Source: a virus. Taken from it: a stretch of 64,000 nucleotides of DNA. The notes beneath the pieces were generated by a model, which saw only the letters and a program-made list of their open reading frames with translations, did not search any database and was not told where the DNA came from. This document shows positions 41,901-48,612 of this stretch, piece by piece (the stretch's first letter is position 1; the number at the start of each line of letters is the position of its first letter). The stretch lies in IMG/VR virus record IMGVR_UViG_3300044957_001482, positions 34,179 through 98,178 of that record; one strand, 5' to 3'. The translations under genes and the position numbers were made by a program.

Positions 41901-44689
41901 ATGGCACCTTGGTGCGGCACCTTGATCGAGTCTGGCGCGCAGACAACACTGCCGGTGGCGTGGTAGTTGGTCCTGATTTCGATCTCGAGTACTGGCAACC
42001 GGTACCTGCATCTGCTCTAAGTGGTGCAGATCGCACCATGGGATTCTATGTGGCAGGGGTAGATTCGCCCGGACTGGAATTGCCGTTGTTGATAGACGGA
42101 ATATCATATCCTGGCGTCCAGGTCCAGGGCAACCCGTTGAGGACGCAGGACGAGCGACCACTGGATGTGATATATCGCAGCAGTTTCAAGGACCTGTTCT
42201 TGGGTCTAGATCCCACAGATATCAATGTCGACGGTGGAGAGTTCATAGGATCGTTTGAAGGACATGCTCCAGAGGAGCTGATCAACGGCAGTGAATTTGA
42301 TACCGTGGATATCAAGGTATTCACACGGCCCGGTTCGGACTGGCAGGGTGATGGTCATGGGTTCCAGATCGGTGCAGTGAACACGATATACAAATCCGTG
42401 ACGAATTTTTCATGGTCCTGGGCCGGAGTGTTGAAAAATCCGGCAGCGTTGATCGCTACCAACCAATCCACCGGCACAGTATTGACCCAGGATCTTGATT
42501 ATGTGGTTGACTGGAGCAATCAAACCATTTCTATCGTGCCTGGCCGGGTCGGCGAGGATCAGTTGGTCAACACCATGTTGTTTGAAGTTGGCGGAGGCAG
42601 CCAGTTGTATCGCACGATACTGAAAGGCAACGACGTTGAGTACGGCATTTTCTATGTTCCGGTAAACACAGCAGAAATACAAAATGTTGTGGTTTTTGTG
42701 GATGGCCAGGTCAGTGCCTCGCCAACATGGGAACCGTGGATTGCCAGCCAGCCGTGGTCTCTAAATCAATCGTATGATCAAAACACAGTGGTCAACAACG
42801 CAGGAATCTATTACAGGTCCACTCGAGCAGTGATACCAGGCATAGAAATCAGCAATTTAACCTACTGGTTGCCTTTTGTGCCTACCCTGATGACTCAGGT
42901 AACCATGCCCACAGAGCCATCCCCGGAATCTGGACTCACCGTGGTAGTAATGGGCTATGTCACTGTACCAGTTGGTAATCTGATCATAGGGCGTCAATAC
43001 ACCATACAGATTGCAGGATCCACTGATTGGTCCACAGTGGGAGCACCAGATTCAACACCAGGCACAGTGTTTACAGCTCAGGCCAGTGGCACTGGATCAG
43101 GAACAGCGATCACCGATTATGAGTGGAGCTCGCCACAAATACAGTATCAAATAGTAGATTCCGAAGTGTTGCTGACTCAAACAATACCATTGGTCAATTC
43201 TCTGTCGGGCACCAACTCAGTGAACATGATCGTGACACTGAATGGGTTGAGATTGCAACCACCAGCCGGAATCCGATGGTCAGGTGATGGAAGCACCACT
43301 GATTTTGGGTTGCCACAACGTCTGGGAACCAGTTTTTCTCAGAGTTCAATCAGTGCTACCACCGACATCGCGGTATGGGTCAATGATATTTTTCAAACTC
43401 AGAGCATTGGTTCTGTTGTCGGAGATTACAGCGTAACCAACTGGGACGGCAGCAACGTGCCAGGTCGTCAGGTGGTGTTTGCAGTACCACCACCCCTACG
43501 CGCAGAAATCGTTATCACAGTGTCGACGTTGTCTCAGTATTCGGTGGCCGGCAACAGTCTGGAAATTTCTCCGTTGCTCAATCTCGGAGATATAATTTCT
43601 ATTATCACATTCAATGACACCTCGCAGCAAGGCATTTTGACCACAGTGTTCAATGGTCCGGTCATCGCCAACACTCCGGTAATCGAAGGTTATGATTACA
43701 CTGACTTTGATGTTGGTTTGATCACCGGCGGCGCCGGATCATTTGATTATAGCTCGACCTCGATAATCACAACCAATCAGTTTGATCTCTACTCGACTGG
43801 TTTCACAGCTGGCCGTTTGTGGGTCACACTGGACGGAGTAAAACAGTACGAAGGTTTAGATTATACCATACAAGGACAATATTTGATCCTGGCCAGTGGC
43901 ACCATTGGATTGGATCAATCTCTGGTAGTGACTCAGTTCACCGAAAGCATCGTGCCCGCGAGCGCAGCCTTTAGAATTTTCCAAGACATGCGAGGAACAC
44001 AGGCCACATATAGAATCACACCGTCCTCTACCACACAGTTGGCTCGGCCTTTGTTGCAGTTTGACAGCGAGATCCGAGTGGTCGATGCATCAGCCCTGAC
44101 TGAACCAAATCTCAATCTGGGCATATTTGGGGAGATCACGGTCAACAGTGAGCGCATTACCTATCGTGTGAGAGACCTTGCGTCCAACCGCCTAACAGGA
44201 CTACGTCGCGGAACTGCAGGAACTGCTGCAGCCGATCATGCGGTTGGCTCTGCGGTATATGATATCGGCCGCGGCAACTTGTTGACTGAAGAATATCAGA
44301 ACTATGTGGTCAGTGACACCACTGTGGCCGACGGCAGTATCACGGTGTATTATGCTCCCAACATCGAAATCTCTGATTTTGGTGATAGTAGCTCAATCTA
44401 TGTTGAAAGTATAGAGGTCTACGTGGGTGGAACAAGACAGTATAGATTTGGGGATACTACTGCAGTGAGCCAGTATCGTTGGATTGTCACGGATTTTGAT
44501 CCTTTGGCCATTGAATTCATTCGAAACGAAGATCCGTTGGCATTGGACCCGGCACCGCCGGCAGGAGTTGAAGTTACCATCCTACAGCGTCGTGCTTTGG
44601 GATGGTATGGCCCCGGAGTCAGACAAACCAATGGGCTTGCGTTGCAGGAAACAAACACTGTGGCCGCACGGTTTTTGACCGGAAGATAA
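29954..44689 (+). CDS. Giant baseplate wedge/structural protein (gp7-like position), 4911 aa
   Basis: 4911 residues in one open frame immediately after gp6, where T4 has gp7 (1032 aa). The N-terminal part (VDFLPEIFQTDTNRQFLAAT, then FVEFDSLVNFSQYYWLPNGP near 115-135) is conserved in giant proteins at this position in marine T4-like phages from memory. Repeated strand-rich modules follow. About six FG-GAP-like units (about 2420, 2554, 2766, 2900, 3052 and 3140; for example FGYSLAMSLDERWLYVGAPG) could form a beta-propeller. A conserved IQEVKPYHVQVREFNLTYSG block lies near 3770. Other modules: STDWSTVGA...GTVFTAQASG near 4360, ITYRVRDLASNRLTGLRRGT near 4735. It probably builds the outer wedge and may contact the host. 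No frameshift is seen across 14.7 kb. Confidence 0.8.
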   Translation: MAKVRSVDFLPEIFQTDTNRQFLAATLDMLVQEPKFKKSQGFIGRTVGPGVNPSDRYIVEPDRVRADYQLEPGVICLEENPDRIKEAITYPGMQDAISFQGGNGNRADRLYQSDYYTWDPFVEFDSLVNFSQYYWLPNGPDPVTVAATGIPVSNDFTVTRANGVYTFSGVAGNTPLIELVRGGNYTFRVSQNTKETVNYRVTNQGTSAYVIDGASNPTLTLVRGNTYVFNLTLRGLFPFWIKILPTQGVFDAYSQGVIGNGNAAGLITFVVPQDAPDTLYYVSQNQPNMQGVFNIVNGQSGTGPGFWIQTDPGLSGTLEATPNISSRTVMGVSNNGEDLGTISFNVPSRTAQQFYYDLAQFTVPVDLVTDFRFNQINNQPLNEVIQRLQAYDMANFDSAQTSGSPGSYDYNPGPDVELTEFARTGIDGVTYLENRTLIFLNVDSGWERTTLFDPLSRDPANNFTTGSFDTTLYDQVLPILPEDRQQLWQINIETREGISFVNLVKVADIPSLSKFTVRYGTVYSNTTWFKNDVGRFEPVPLLTAVRDTFYYQDGTDPDLFGVIRLVDPVQSSTLFVDDILDQTNYQSPNGVEFTNGLKVVFRGDVVPASYGSGTIGIDCSGTSSEFNTIITYSTENLYIGQEILFFGPVSAGLVPGRSYYVFTIVNQFQFSVSAVPGGMAVPLSTATVNFTATAINYREYYVSGVGTAIKLLPVSDFVVVESYAGDSSDFVVVESYAGDSNDSTLAVEPLQPDYITIDRASRDLNAWTRSNRWFHIDVITATAAYNNTVIDVRNESRAKRPILQFRPGIRLFNMGTEGKQPVDIIDLSQTDAFSNVQGATSYTINGYSFVNGTRVIFGADQDPAVKNKIWVVEFIVPDTVFPLIAQPVINLTLAPDGITLVDQSVISLNPVLFADGTQATGNTFWFTGVSWVLAQRKESVNQAPLFDVYDDTEISFGDRVKYPSTNFQGSKLFSYAVSDPGVPDAILEFPLRYLNVANIGDIVFENNLYRDQFVYTRDNVSVTLPISLGTTREYRSRTQYQRLLGWQRARTQSLVYQQFKFINDGTLLQLDIRAEQRQDIPPVKVYVESTFVSPGDYTVTRGNDSTTIAFDISLPDGAIIEVLILSDQVSKTGFYRVPINLENNPLNANSRELTLGTIRTHYQGLCENLTELQGPISGANNSRDLGNLVPYGLTILQQSSPLTLAGYFLRSAEFNIFDSLIFNNQEYIKYKNQILQSVTEQELQFQTAAQILDQAIESVTAGRVQSQPFYWSDMIPSGAVFTQTNYTVTITTTNTFNTLQIYDYHSANYRGLNVYLNDRILLRGRDYVVATDGARITVLISMSLGDVLTLREYSETYGNFCPNTPTKLGLYPAWEPRVAVERTSTGEQTVIVGHDGSITKPFDDIRDEVLLEFERRIYNNLKLDGNPVPLTISDVLPGEFRDTGYSLEEIQTILNEDFLSYVAWNKLDYRAQEYRANNEFTYNYSQATSKINNVPLPGAWRGINRYFYDTQQPQLTPWEMLGFTVEPAWWTLVYGSAPYTQDNLVLWDDLAQGLVRDPQGSYILSQYARPGLQQVIPTDSQGQLQSPLTAVVGTFDAQQFRRSWSLGDGGPVEASWWNSSSYPFAVMRLLALTRPAKFFALFVDRDLYRYSEEYRQFLYDDRYRLDANGVQVYGNGVSKAGYLDWIVDYNRQSGLDSTQDLTNDLSRLDVRLCYRMAAFSDKQYIKLYTEKSSPNSENTSFLIPDENYQLLLYKNQPFDRAVYSAVIVQRVPGGYAVYGYSTAQPFFTVFEGQTAGTLVPITVSGKTVRVPARYTAKALSIPYGFIFADENSVSDFLLGYGEYLELQGLSFTNTENGYQLDWKQMVVEFLYWSQQGWDDNSVIVLNPLASRLSIERSRAVVDNINIQTTNKILLDQNRRALPVRNLNIVRLNNIFTVEPLDDRALSFIDLTYTSYEHMIVLNNVSLFGDLIYDPVTVARQSRLNIIAISTAEWNGQIDTPGFILNQNTVEEWNPTQRYSKGEIVLYKDSYWSAATIVQPSEYFNFSDWVQSDYEQIELGLLPNLANKANQIANSYNINQANLETDNDLLSYGLIGFRPRQYMTALQLDDVSQVNVYRQFLDTKGTILSAELLARARLGKESADYQIYENWAVQRAVYGANANRSFFELRLNRALLTANPSTIQVIQSEQSSLADQTILLSDIWRQSYRLTSTDILPTTTVAITDTALPSAGYVSLDDVDVTVFDLDDRNALSTVIDQINLDTKIWVARINDYDWNVYRVGSVPGNISHCCDNLDGTSLVIFTEFHGLVIGQQIIIKYFDTLIDGVYTVLSIPSLSKITIGFRFLGDQTVVNGAGIGFVLETMRVTQLSDIINLPYANQIQPGARVWADNNGDGRWTVVEKQQVFVSVTQLEPKILDTQSGYGSSVSQATDRFAALVGSPSYFESVPAGNDLYGAVYVYVRGHSEVYQPVSPANDRDAVLYLNTPGTRGFGNAVEFGNRSWAAAGASASLGEFGTENYGYVNVIHLDTSDYTPGSNPYIGCQVLVNPDDTDSASEFGYSLAMSLDERWLYVGAPGANRVYAYGLVIWQDQFVRTTMEDSTVEFDIAGQIQIDNENQVEVLIDNTLQTLNVDYTVSADFSTITIVDYVENGELVIQRRKDVSLDPAAGPTYANIGQYFFTVATAENLYSFSIEVVKEYNIVIDGIPTKIIETVQQRPNIDYEFGDGSSLDLTFKYAFGPEVQQINLRAQGYWQFVDSLAVPDLPVDARFGHSVSTSTDGRQVMVGAPYHEVNQQDRAGSVYVFDRNVQRFIYGQESSTVDFTLLGSVTEPVAVTVNGQFLISQSSSVIDAPNSFTVFYNSYISSWQVRINADLAVGDVIEIETNQFRLLQALAQESAEEFAEFGTSTDLCSTNCSLYIGAPSSSVQVYKGGVVERWVNQATVYGTISATNAPVSLTPGHTLRVNDIDVAVPAAPNNTPAGLAASINSQVPNVSALIGSGGRMTINVINLSATVPDNRVEVLPGTIGTVFDDLGFELFARTQTILNPYAKGYAGFGYSLSVSDTTVELAVGTPSGTMYFVALFDDGNTDFDGAATDFFSETVQSGTVLIYNFFPSANASLSNPGQFVFGQQITTDSVAYLDKFGQSVDYTSGLLWIGSPGFESDDLQNANTGRVYLFDNPGRLLAWVPLHTQQPVVDVRLLNSIFLYNRITSATTEFLDFFDPLQGKILGAARQNIDYIGSVDPAFYNIGSAAVRSGTTWGSAQVGEVWWDISSVRFIDPNQDNTVYAARRWGQPFPGSTVDVYQWIVSPVPPANYPGPGTVRDIINYSVNTVLSSSGIISTEYFFWVQGISLVSTAKGKTLSVDAVARYIENPQATGISYLAPINASTVAIYNCENLLEAADTILHIEYDREFTADNVHVEYELIAQDRPDGFLSDNLYRKLQDSLCGVDVAGNLVPDMFLSPPERYGVQFRPRQSMFVNRFLSLQNYVTSTNTVLAQFPISETRSFNLLNSRDPEPTAASGQWDRRVATLEVLGFQVLTDIPIGFRYLVSSDESQQGRWTIYEVVLSLIDNTVKTFQLVLVQNYYTPDYWSYINWYLPGYNFSIRPVLEVPNVSSLDTITVPVGSSVKVTANGRGKFEIYRRGLAGFDRVGLEDGTIEISPDIYDYAAGRFGFDVEVFDTQYFDQEPVIETRKIVQAINQELFVDDLLIERNRLLMLMFDYVLSESVAPEWLVKTSLIDVDHRIRELLPFQNYVRDNQEFVIDYIQEVKPYHVQVREFNLTYSGQNNYEGSLVDFDVPAYFDTALTLPQFVSPILLPYEAGTAQVSNFLSDVASTAAVWQQWPWSQWIANHLLVVDLVIVPESKRGSGYTDPPQIIIVGDAAVPATAVAVINASGQMIAINVTSRGSGYRSTPTVEISGGNGTGAEAYAVLIGQGLAQDFSGEIVTAQRSPYNLVRSIKTVIKYDRYQYVSTVVIWRPDAVYENGTLVRHLDRVWRADNTAGGVVVGPDFDLEYWQPVPASALSGADRTMGFYVAGVDSPGLELPLLIDGISYPGVQVQGNPLRTQDERPLDVIYRSSFKDLFLGLDPTDINVDGGEFIGSFEGHAPEELINGSEFDTVDIKVFTRPGSDWQGDGHGFQIGAVNTIYKSVTNFSWSWAGVLKNPAALIATNQSTGTVLTQDLDYVVDWSNQTISIVPGRVGEDQLVNTMLFEVGGGSQLYRTILKGNDVEYGIFYVPVNTAEIQNVVVFVDGQVSASPTWEPWIASQPWSLNQSYDQNTVVNNAGIYYRSTRAVIPGIEISNLTYWLPFVPTLMTQVTMPTEPSPESGLTVVVMGYVTVPVGNLIIGRQYTIQIAGSTDWSTVGAPDSTPGTVFTAQASGTGSGTAITDYEWSSPQIQYQIVDSEVLLTQTIPLVNSLSGTNSVNMIVTLNGLRLQPPAGIRWSGDGSTTDFGLPQRLGTSFSQSSISATTDIAVWVNDIFQTQSIGSVVGDYSVTNWDGSNVPGRQVVFAVPPPLRAEIVITVSTLSQYSVAGNSLEISPLLNLGDIISIITFNDTSQQGILTTVFNGPVIANTPVIEGYDYTDFDVGLITGGAGSFDYSSTSIITTNQFDLYSTGFTAGRLWVTLDGVKQYEGLDYTIQGQYLILASGTIGLDQSLVVTQFTESIVPASAAFRIFQDMRGTQATYRITPSSTTQLARPLLQFDSEIRVVDASALTEPNLNLGIFGEITVNSERITYRVRDLASNRLTGLRRGTAGTAAADHAVGSAVYDIGRGNLLTEEYQNYVVSDTTVADGSITVYYAPNIEISDFGDSSSIYVESIEVYVGGTRQYRFGDTTAVSQYRWIVTDFDPLAIEFIRNEDPLALDPAPPAGVEVTILQRRALGWYGPGVRQTNGLALQETNTVAARFLTGR
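32096..32173 (+). repeat. Identical 39-bp tandem duplication in the giant gene
   Basis: Units 32096-32134 and 32135-32173 are identical and encode DFVVVESYAGDS twice. The in-frame duplication must be recent. Confidence 0.97.
36513..36549 (+). repeat. Short sequence shared with the antisense of the tape-measure gene
   Basis: Two blocks, ccgagcagtctagcct and cgatcaaaccattttgct, occur here 3 bases apart and at 4105-4159 21 bases apart, on the same (plus) strand. Here they are sense and encode EQSSLADQTILL. At 4.1 kb they lie opposite the coding strand of the tape-measure gene. Confidence 0.85.
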
Positions 44690-44707
44690 ATCAGGATAAA
44701 TAATAAC

Positions 44708-44857
44708 ATGTCGGAAAATGTTAAATCTACAGAATCCACAGAGACTACGCCGGCATCGGCTAACCAGCCCAATGAGCATGGCACAGTGTCCGTGCAAGGG
44801 TTTGTCAGGATCTGGGACCCAAACACAGCCAATGTATTTGTGGAGAAGCGAGCATGA
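44708..44857 (+). CDS. Short paralogue of the following structural protein's N-terminus
   Basis: 49 residues. The C-terminal VQGFVRIWDPNTANVFVEKR parallels EGFVKIHDPVSGDILVDKKN near the start of the next protein, so this looks like a remnant or a dedicated short version of that domain. The first 25 residues are Ser/Thr/Glu-rich and flexible. Its stop overlaps the next ATG (ATGA), so it is likely translated and coupled rather than chance. Confidence 0.6.
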   Translation: MSENVKSTESTETTPASANQPNEHGTVSVQGFVRIWDPNTANVFVEKRA

Positions 44858-45459
44858 TCGTGCCCGGACTATGTAAAATCGAAGGCTTTGTCAAGATCCA
44901 TGATCCGGTATCGGGGGATATTCTAGTTGACAAAAAAAATGCCATCCATTATGAAAATATTTCTATTGCCATGGCGCAGACCTTGAGCGATCGCAATCTT
45001 GGTTACATTTATGAAATGGCATTTGGCAACGGTGGTAGCTCTGTAGATCCTACCGGGGTCATTACCTATCTTCCACCCAATGTCACCGGTCAGAATGCCG
45101 ATCTCTACAACGAAACCTATGCCAAAGTAGTCAACGACAATTTAGCTGCTGACACTGACCCTATCAATAACAAAATGACAGTGCTGCACACCTCGGGTAC
45201 AGTGTATACAGATATCCTGGTCACTTGTCTACTGGACTATGGCGAACCGCCTACTCAGCAGGCTTTTGATAACTCCACCAATTTCAACGGTGAGTTTGTG
45301 TTCGATGAACTGGGGCTCAAGGCCTGGAACGGTGCGCTCGATAACCTACGGTTGATAACACACGTGATTTTTCACCCGGTACAAAAAAGTTTGAATAGAC
45401 AGATACAGATTGATTACACTTTGCGCATTCAAACGCTGAGCAATATCAATGCTGTATAA
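44854..45459 (+). CDS. Virion structural protein of marine T4-like type
   Basis: 201 residues. EGFVKIHDPVSGDILVDKKNAIHYENIS (7-34), YIYEMAFGNGGSSVDPTGVITYLPPN and LVTCLLDYGEPPTQQAFDN, FVFDELGLKAW, IQIDYTLRIQ are recognisable from structural proteins encoded after the giant wedge gene in marine T4-like phages. The exact role is not known; a fibre-attachment or baseplate periphery position is likely. It overlaps the 49-aa gene before it and is followed by a TATAAATA box and the fibre-like genes. Confidence 0.7.
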   Translation: MIVPGLCKIEGFVKIHDPVSGDILVDKKNAIHYENISIAMAQTLSDRNLGYIYEMAFGNGGSSVDPTGVITYLPPNVTGQNADLYNETYAKVVNDNLAADTDPINNKMTVLHTSGTVYTDILVTCLLDYGEPPTQQAFDNSTNFNGEFVFDELGLKAWNGALDNLRLITHVIFHPVQKSLNRQIQIDYTLRIQTLSNINAV

Positions 45460-45462
45460 ATA
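45455..45462 (+). promoter_or_regulatory. Late promoter box TATAAATA before the fibre-like gene
   Basis: Exact TATAAATA, starting just before the stop codon of the upstream gene and 20 bases before the ATG at 45483. The spacing is shorter than for the other boxes, and part of the match is supplied by the stop codon. Confidence 0.55.
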
Positions 45463-45482
45463 AAAAATAAGGTAACAAAGAA

Positions 45483-47279
45483 ATGGCATATACAATTACA
45501 CTAACTGATGGTAACGTTTTTGCAACCATACCCGACGGTCAGACCAACACCACGAGTTCAATGACTCTGATTGGTAAAAACTTTGCCGGATACGGACAAT
45601 TCCTGGATACCAACTTTGTTCGTTTGTTGGAAAATGGTTCAAACCTCAATGCACCCAGTGCACCTCTTACCGGGCAATTATGGTGGGACAAGGCCAACAA
45701 CCTGCTCAAGGTCTACAATGGCTCGGTATTCAAGACCATTTCTGCTGCCACTGCGTCGGCTACAGCACCTTCCAGCAATGTGACTGGTGATCTCTGGTAC
45801 GATACCGTAAATCAACAGCTCAAAGTGTGGACTGGTTCTCAGTTCATTGTGGTTGGTCCTGCGTTTTCGAGCAGCCAGGGCACATCGGGTGCACTGCCCG
45901 AAACTATTGCGGATTCGGGAGGTGTCACCAAGTTTATCACCAGTCTCTACGTTAACAACAACCGTGTGGGCATAGTCTACAATTCGGGATCATTTACCCC
46001 CCAGGCATCACTGCAATCGACCTTCCCGACTATATTTCCGGGTATCACACTGACCACTACCAATGGTGCATTTTTCGCAGGCACTGCTAACAATGCTACA
46101 TTCCTCGATGGACAACCGGCTAGCAGTTATGTGAGTTCGGTAGATCCCAACACATCAGTCACTGGCAATCTGCGTATTCTAAACAACAACGGATTCTTTG
46201 TGGGCGTCAGCAACGTGTTTACAGTTACCACGACCTCTACAGATGCCAACGTACTCAGTGCCATTTCGGGTGGTAACTTGGTCATACAGGCCAATGTGAG
46301 CGGGACTCGCCAAACAGTGGCATCGGCACTGGGCAGCAATGGAACATTTGCCATCGCCAACGCTGCCACGGTAGGAACCACGCTGGCAGTCAACGGTAAC
46401 GTTACCGGCGGCAACATCAACACAGCCGGTACGGTGTCAACTTCGGGCAACATAGTCGGGGGCAATGCTGTGATCACTGCATCGGTACAAGGCGCCACGG
46501 TCAGTGCCACTGGTAATGTGCAGGCAGGAAACTTGAGAACCACTGGGGTGATATCGGCGACAGGAAACATCTCGGCAGCCGGTAATATCTCGGGTACGTT
46601 TCTTTTGGGCAATGGTAGTCTGTTGACTGGCATCAGTGCAGCAGTATCGGTCCAAAAAATAAACAACGGAACGTCAGAAGCAAACATAGGTGTGCCCGGT
46701 GGCAACGCCAACATCAGTATTGGGGGCATATCAAATGTAGTAGTATTCACCAGTGATGCGAATTCAGGCGCTATTTTTGCCCTGCCGGTCTCAGTGCCAT
46801 CCATTGCCAAGACCGGGGCCAATGCAGTAGGCAACATCGGATCATCTTCCAACTTTTTCAACAGAATCTTCGCCACAGCCACCACTGCTCTCTATGCTGA
46901 CGTGGCAGAGCGTTTTGCTGCCGACGAGTACCTCGAACCAGGCACAGTGGTAGAATTGGGTGGCTCTGCTGAAATCACTCGTGCACAGAATGAACTGAGC
47001 GATTCGGTGTTTGGAGTGATTTCAACACACGCTGCCTATCTCATGAATGGTGGTGCAGGCAGCGACAACACACATCCACCAGTGGCAATGACCGGTAGAG
47101 TACCGGTTAAAGTGGTAGGAGTGGTAAATAAAGGTGATCGATTGGTCTCGGCGGGCAACGGTGTGGCCCGTGCTGCATTGCCTGGCGAGGCCACGGCGTT
47201 CAATGTGATTGGTCGGTCTCTGCTTGCCAAGCACACAACAGAAATTGGGCTAGTTGAAGCCATTGTAACTATCAAATAA
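45483..47279 (+). CDS. Tail-fibre-like structural protein
   Basis: 598 residues. Two copies of a typical fibre attachment repeat lie near residues 60-118 (TGQLWWDKANNLLKVYNGS and TGDLWYDTVNQQLKVWTGSQ). A Gly/Asn/Thr-rich repetitive shaft follows at about 215-390 (GNVTGGNINTAGTVSTSGNI pattern). The C-terminal domain begins at LYADVAERFAADEYLEPGTV (about 467) and continues through VFGVISTHAAYLMN, GRVPVKVVGVVNKGDRL. This head domain is common at the end of marine phage fibres. Likely a trimeric fibre for host recognition, and a candidate target for the downstream sugar and modification enzymes. Confidence 0.8.
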   Translation: MAYTITLTDGNVFATIPDGQTNTTSSMTLIGKNFAGYGQFLDTNFVRLLENGSNLNAPSAPLTGQLWWDKANNLLKVYNGSVFKTISAATASATAPSSNVTGDLWYDTVNQQLKVWTGSQFIVVGPAFSSSQGTSGALPETIADSGGVTKFITSLYVNNNRVGIVYNSGSFTPQASLQSTFPTIFPGITLTTTNGAFFAGTANNATFLDGQPASSYVSSVDPNTSVTGNLRILNNNGFFVGVSNVFTVTTTSTDANVLSAISGGNLVIQANVSGTRQTVASALGSNGTFAIANAATVGTTLAVNGNVTGGNINTAGTVSTSGNIVGGNAVITASVQGATVSATGNVQAGNLRTTGVISATGNISAAGNISGTFLLGNGSLLTGISAAVSVQKINNGTSEANIGVPGGNANISIGGISNVVVFTSDANSGAIFALPVSVPSIAKTGANAVGNIGSSSNFFNRIFATATTALYADVAERFAADEYLEPGTVVELGGSAEITRAQNELSDSVFGVISTHAAYLMNGGAGSDNTHPPVAMTGRVPVKVVGVVNKGDRLVSAGNGVARAALPGEATAFNVIGRSLLAKHTTEIGLVEAIVTIK

Positions 47280-47291
47280 CTGGAAAAAAAT

Positions 47292-48257
47292 ATGACTTAC
47301 AGTGTCGGTGGATTAATTGAAGCAGTAGACTACAATGGATTTGTAAGCACCAATGTAGGAGCCAACGTCAATGCTACCTGGAGCACCGGCGTCGACAGCG
47401 AGGGCTACGGACAGACCGCACTGAGCACAGTGTCTACGAGTGCCCAGGTAACTGCTACGTCTTGGGCCAGCCTTGTCAACACCATTGCAGCCATGGCCAA
47501 TCACCAAGGAACTGCTATCACAGCTCGCACTGCACCTGTGACTGGTAACACGATTTCGATACTGAATGTACTCAGTACCGACATCGCCAACTGCTATACC
47601 AATCGTGGCAGAGCAGTGGCACAAGGCAGTCAATTCACGGGCTGGACCGGAACCAACAGCAAAACCACTGCCACTTCGGGCGCAGCCTGGTCCATTACAT
47701 TTACAAACACCGTTACCTTTACATCTGCTGACGCTGCTCGTTACTTTTTCAATGCAGGTGGAACCATCAAGATTGACGTGTCAAAGACATCGACCGGTCA
47801 GACCGGAGATCCTGAGTGGAACGATCTGGCCAACACTCTGTGCGGAGACATCTACATTTCGGGTGGGGCCTACAGTCAAGTCATAGCCGGAACTACCTAT
47901 ACCGGAACTACCAAGATAGGTGGCACAGGCACGCCTAATATTCTGTTGACTACCACCGGCTATTTTGACCTCACTGCCGGTGCTGCTGCCACCGTGGTTT
48001 ACAAGCAGTTCGCCGACACTGCACCGTATACCAATAACTTTATTCAGCATGCCATTGCCAAGAACGCCGGTGGTACAGCACTGGTTATCACTACCACCTG
48101 GAGTGCCGTGGATGGTGATCCAATATCAGGAGGTACAGCTGCATCGGGTGCCACTCCGGGAACAGCTCCTTGTGCCATCGTGACCTACTATCCACCGTCC
48201 ACCACGTATCTTTCGGCCAGCTGGGGCACACCCACAGTGGCAGCGACTACAGCCTAA
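47292..48257 (+). CDS. Fibre-associated structural protein
   Basis: 321 residues, rich in Thr, Ser, Gly and Ala and mostly strand. It begins YSVGGLIEAVDYNGFVSTN and contains FTSADAARYFFNAGGTIKID and GDPEWNDLANTLCGDIYISG, which recur in virion proteins of T4-like cyanophages from memory. Function is unproven; by position it is a fibre, whisker or fibre-tip protein. The start is 12 bases after the fibre gene stop. Confidence 0.7.
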   Translation: MTYSVGGLIEAVDYNGFVSTNVGANVNATWSTGVDSEGYGQTALSTVSTSAQVTATSWASLVNTIAAMANHQGTAITARTAPVTGNTISILNVLSTDIANCYTNRGRAVAQGSQFTGWTGTNSKTTATSGAAWSITFTNTVTFTSADAARYFFNAGGTIKIDVSKTSTGQTGDPEWNDLANTLCGDIYISGGAYSQVIAGTTYTGTTKIGGTGTPNILLTTTGYFDLTAGAAATVVYKQFADTAPYTNNFIQHAIAKNAGGTALVITTTWSAVDGDPISGGTAASGATPGTAPCAIVTYYPPSTTYLSASWGTPTVAATTA

Positions 48258-48288
48258 ACTGTAGACTTTTTACCTGCAAGGTTCTATA

Positions 48289-48612
48289 ATGTCAGTTATG
48301 GAACCTAACTCAGATCAATTGTTTGAACATGCCCGCGCACGATTTGACCATGAATCGGCGCGGCGGCTTCTTAGAGAAAAGTATCAGGCACGCATGTTGT
48401 TTGCACATGCCGGTGGTATGTGGCGAGCAGGACCAGATTTGATAACACTGCTGCATGCTTGCTCGCACGCAGACAGCGTCGTGATAACGGATCTCTATGA
48501 CAATCCAGTGCAGGTATCTGTGAAAGAATTCACAGCATTGGTCATGCAGCGATGGCAAGAACAGATGAATGCCTGGCTGATAGAACACGAGCACTACAAC
48601 AAGCAACGATGA
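48289..48612 (+). CDS. Small conserved protein after the fibre genes
   Basis: 107 residues, helical, with a single alpha/beta-like core: FDHESARRLLREKYQARMLF, GGMWRAGPDLITLL, VVITDLYDNPVQV and RWQEQMNAWLIEH. Related phages often have a protein of this kind next to structural genes; a fibre-assembly chaperone role is possible but unproven. Its stop overlaps the ATG of the first glycosyltransferase-like gene (ATGA), so it begins the coupled cassette that runs to 63742. Confidence 0.6.
   Translation: MSVMEPNSDQLFEHARARFDHESARRLLREKYQARMLFAHAGGMWRAGPDLITLLHACSHADSVVITDLYDNPVQVSVKEFTALVMQRWQEQMNAWLIEHEHYNKQR

Noticed and set aside
29954-44689. Several genes artificially joined in the 14.7-kb frame
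   Set aside because: The frame is continuous with consistent coding character throughout, and giant proteins at this locus are known in marine T4-like phages.
44695-44702. GATAAATA before the 49-aa gene as a late promoter
   Set aside because: Only 5 bases from the ATG, one mismatch, next to the stop codon of the giant gene.
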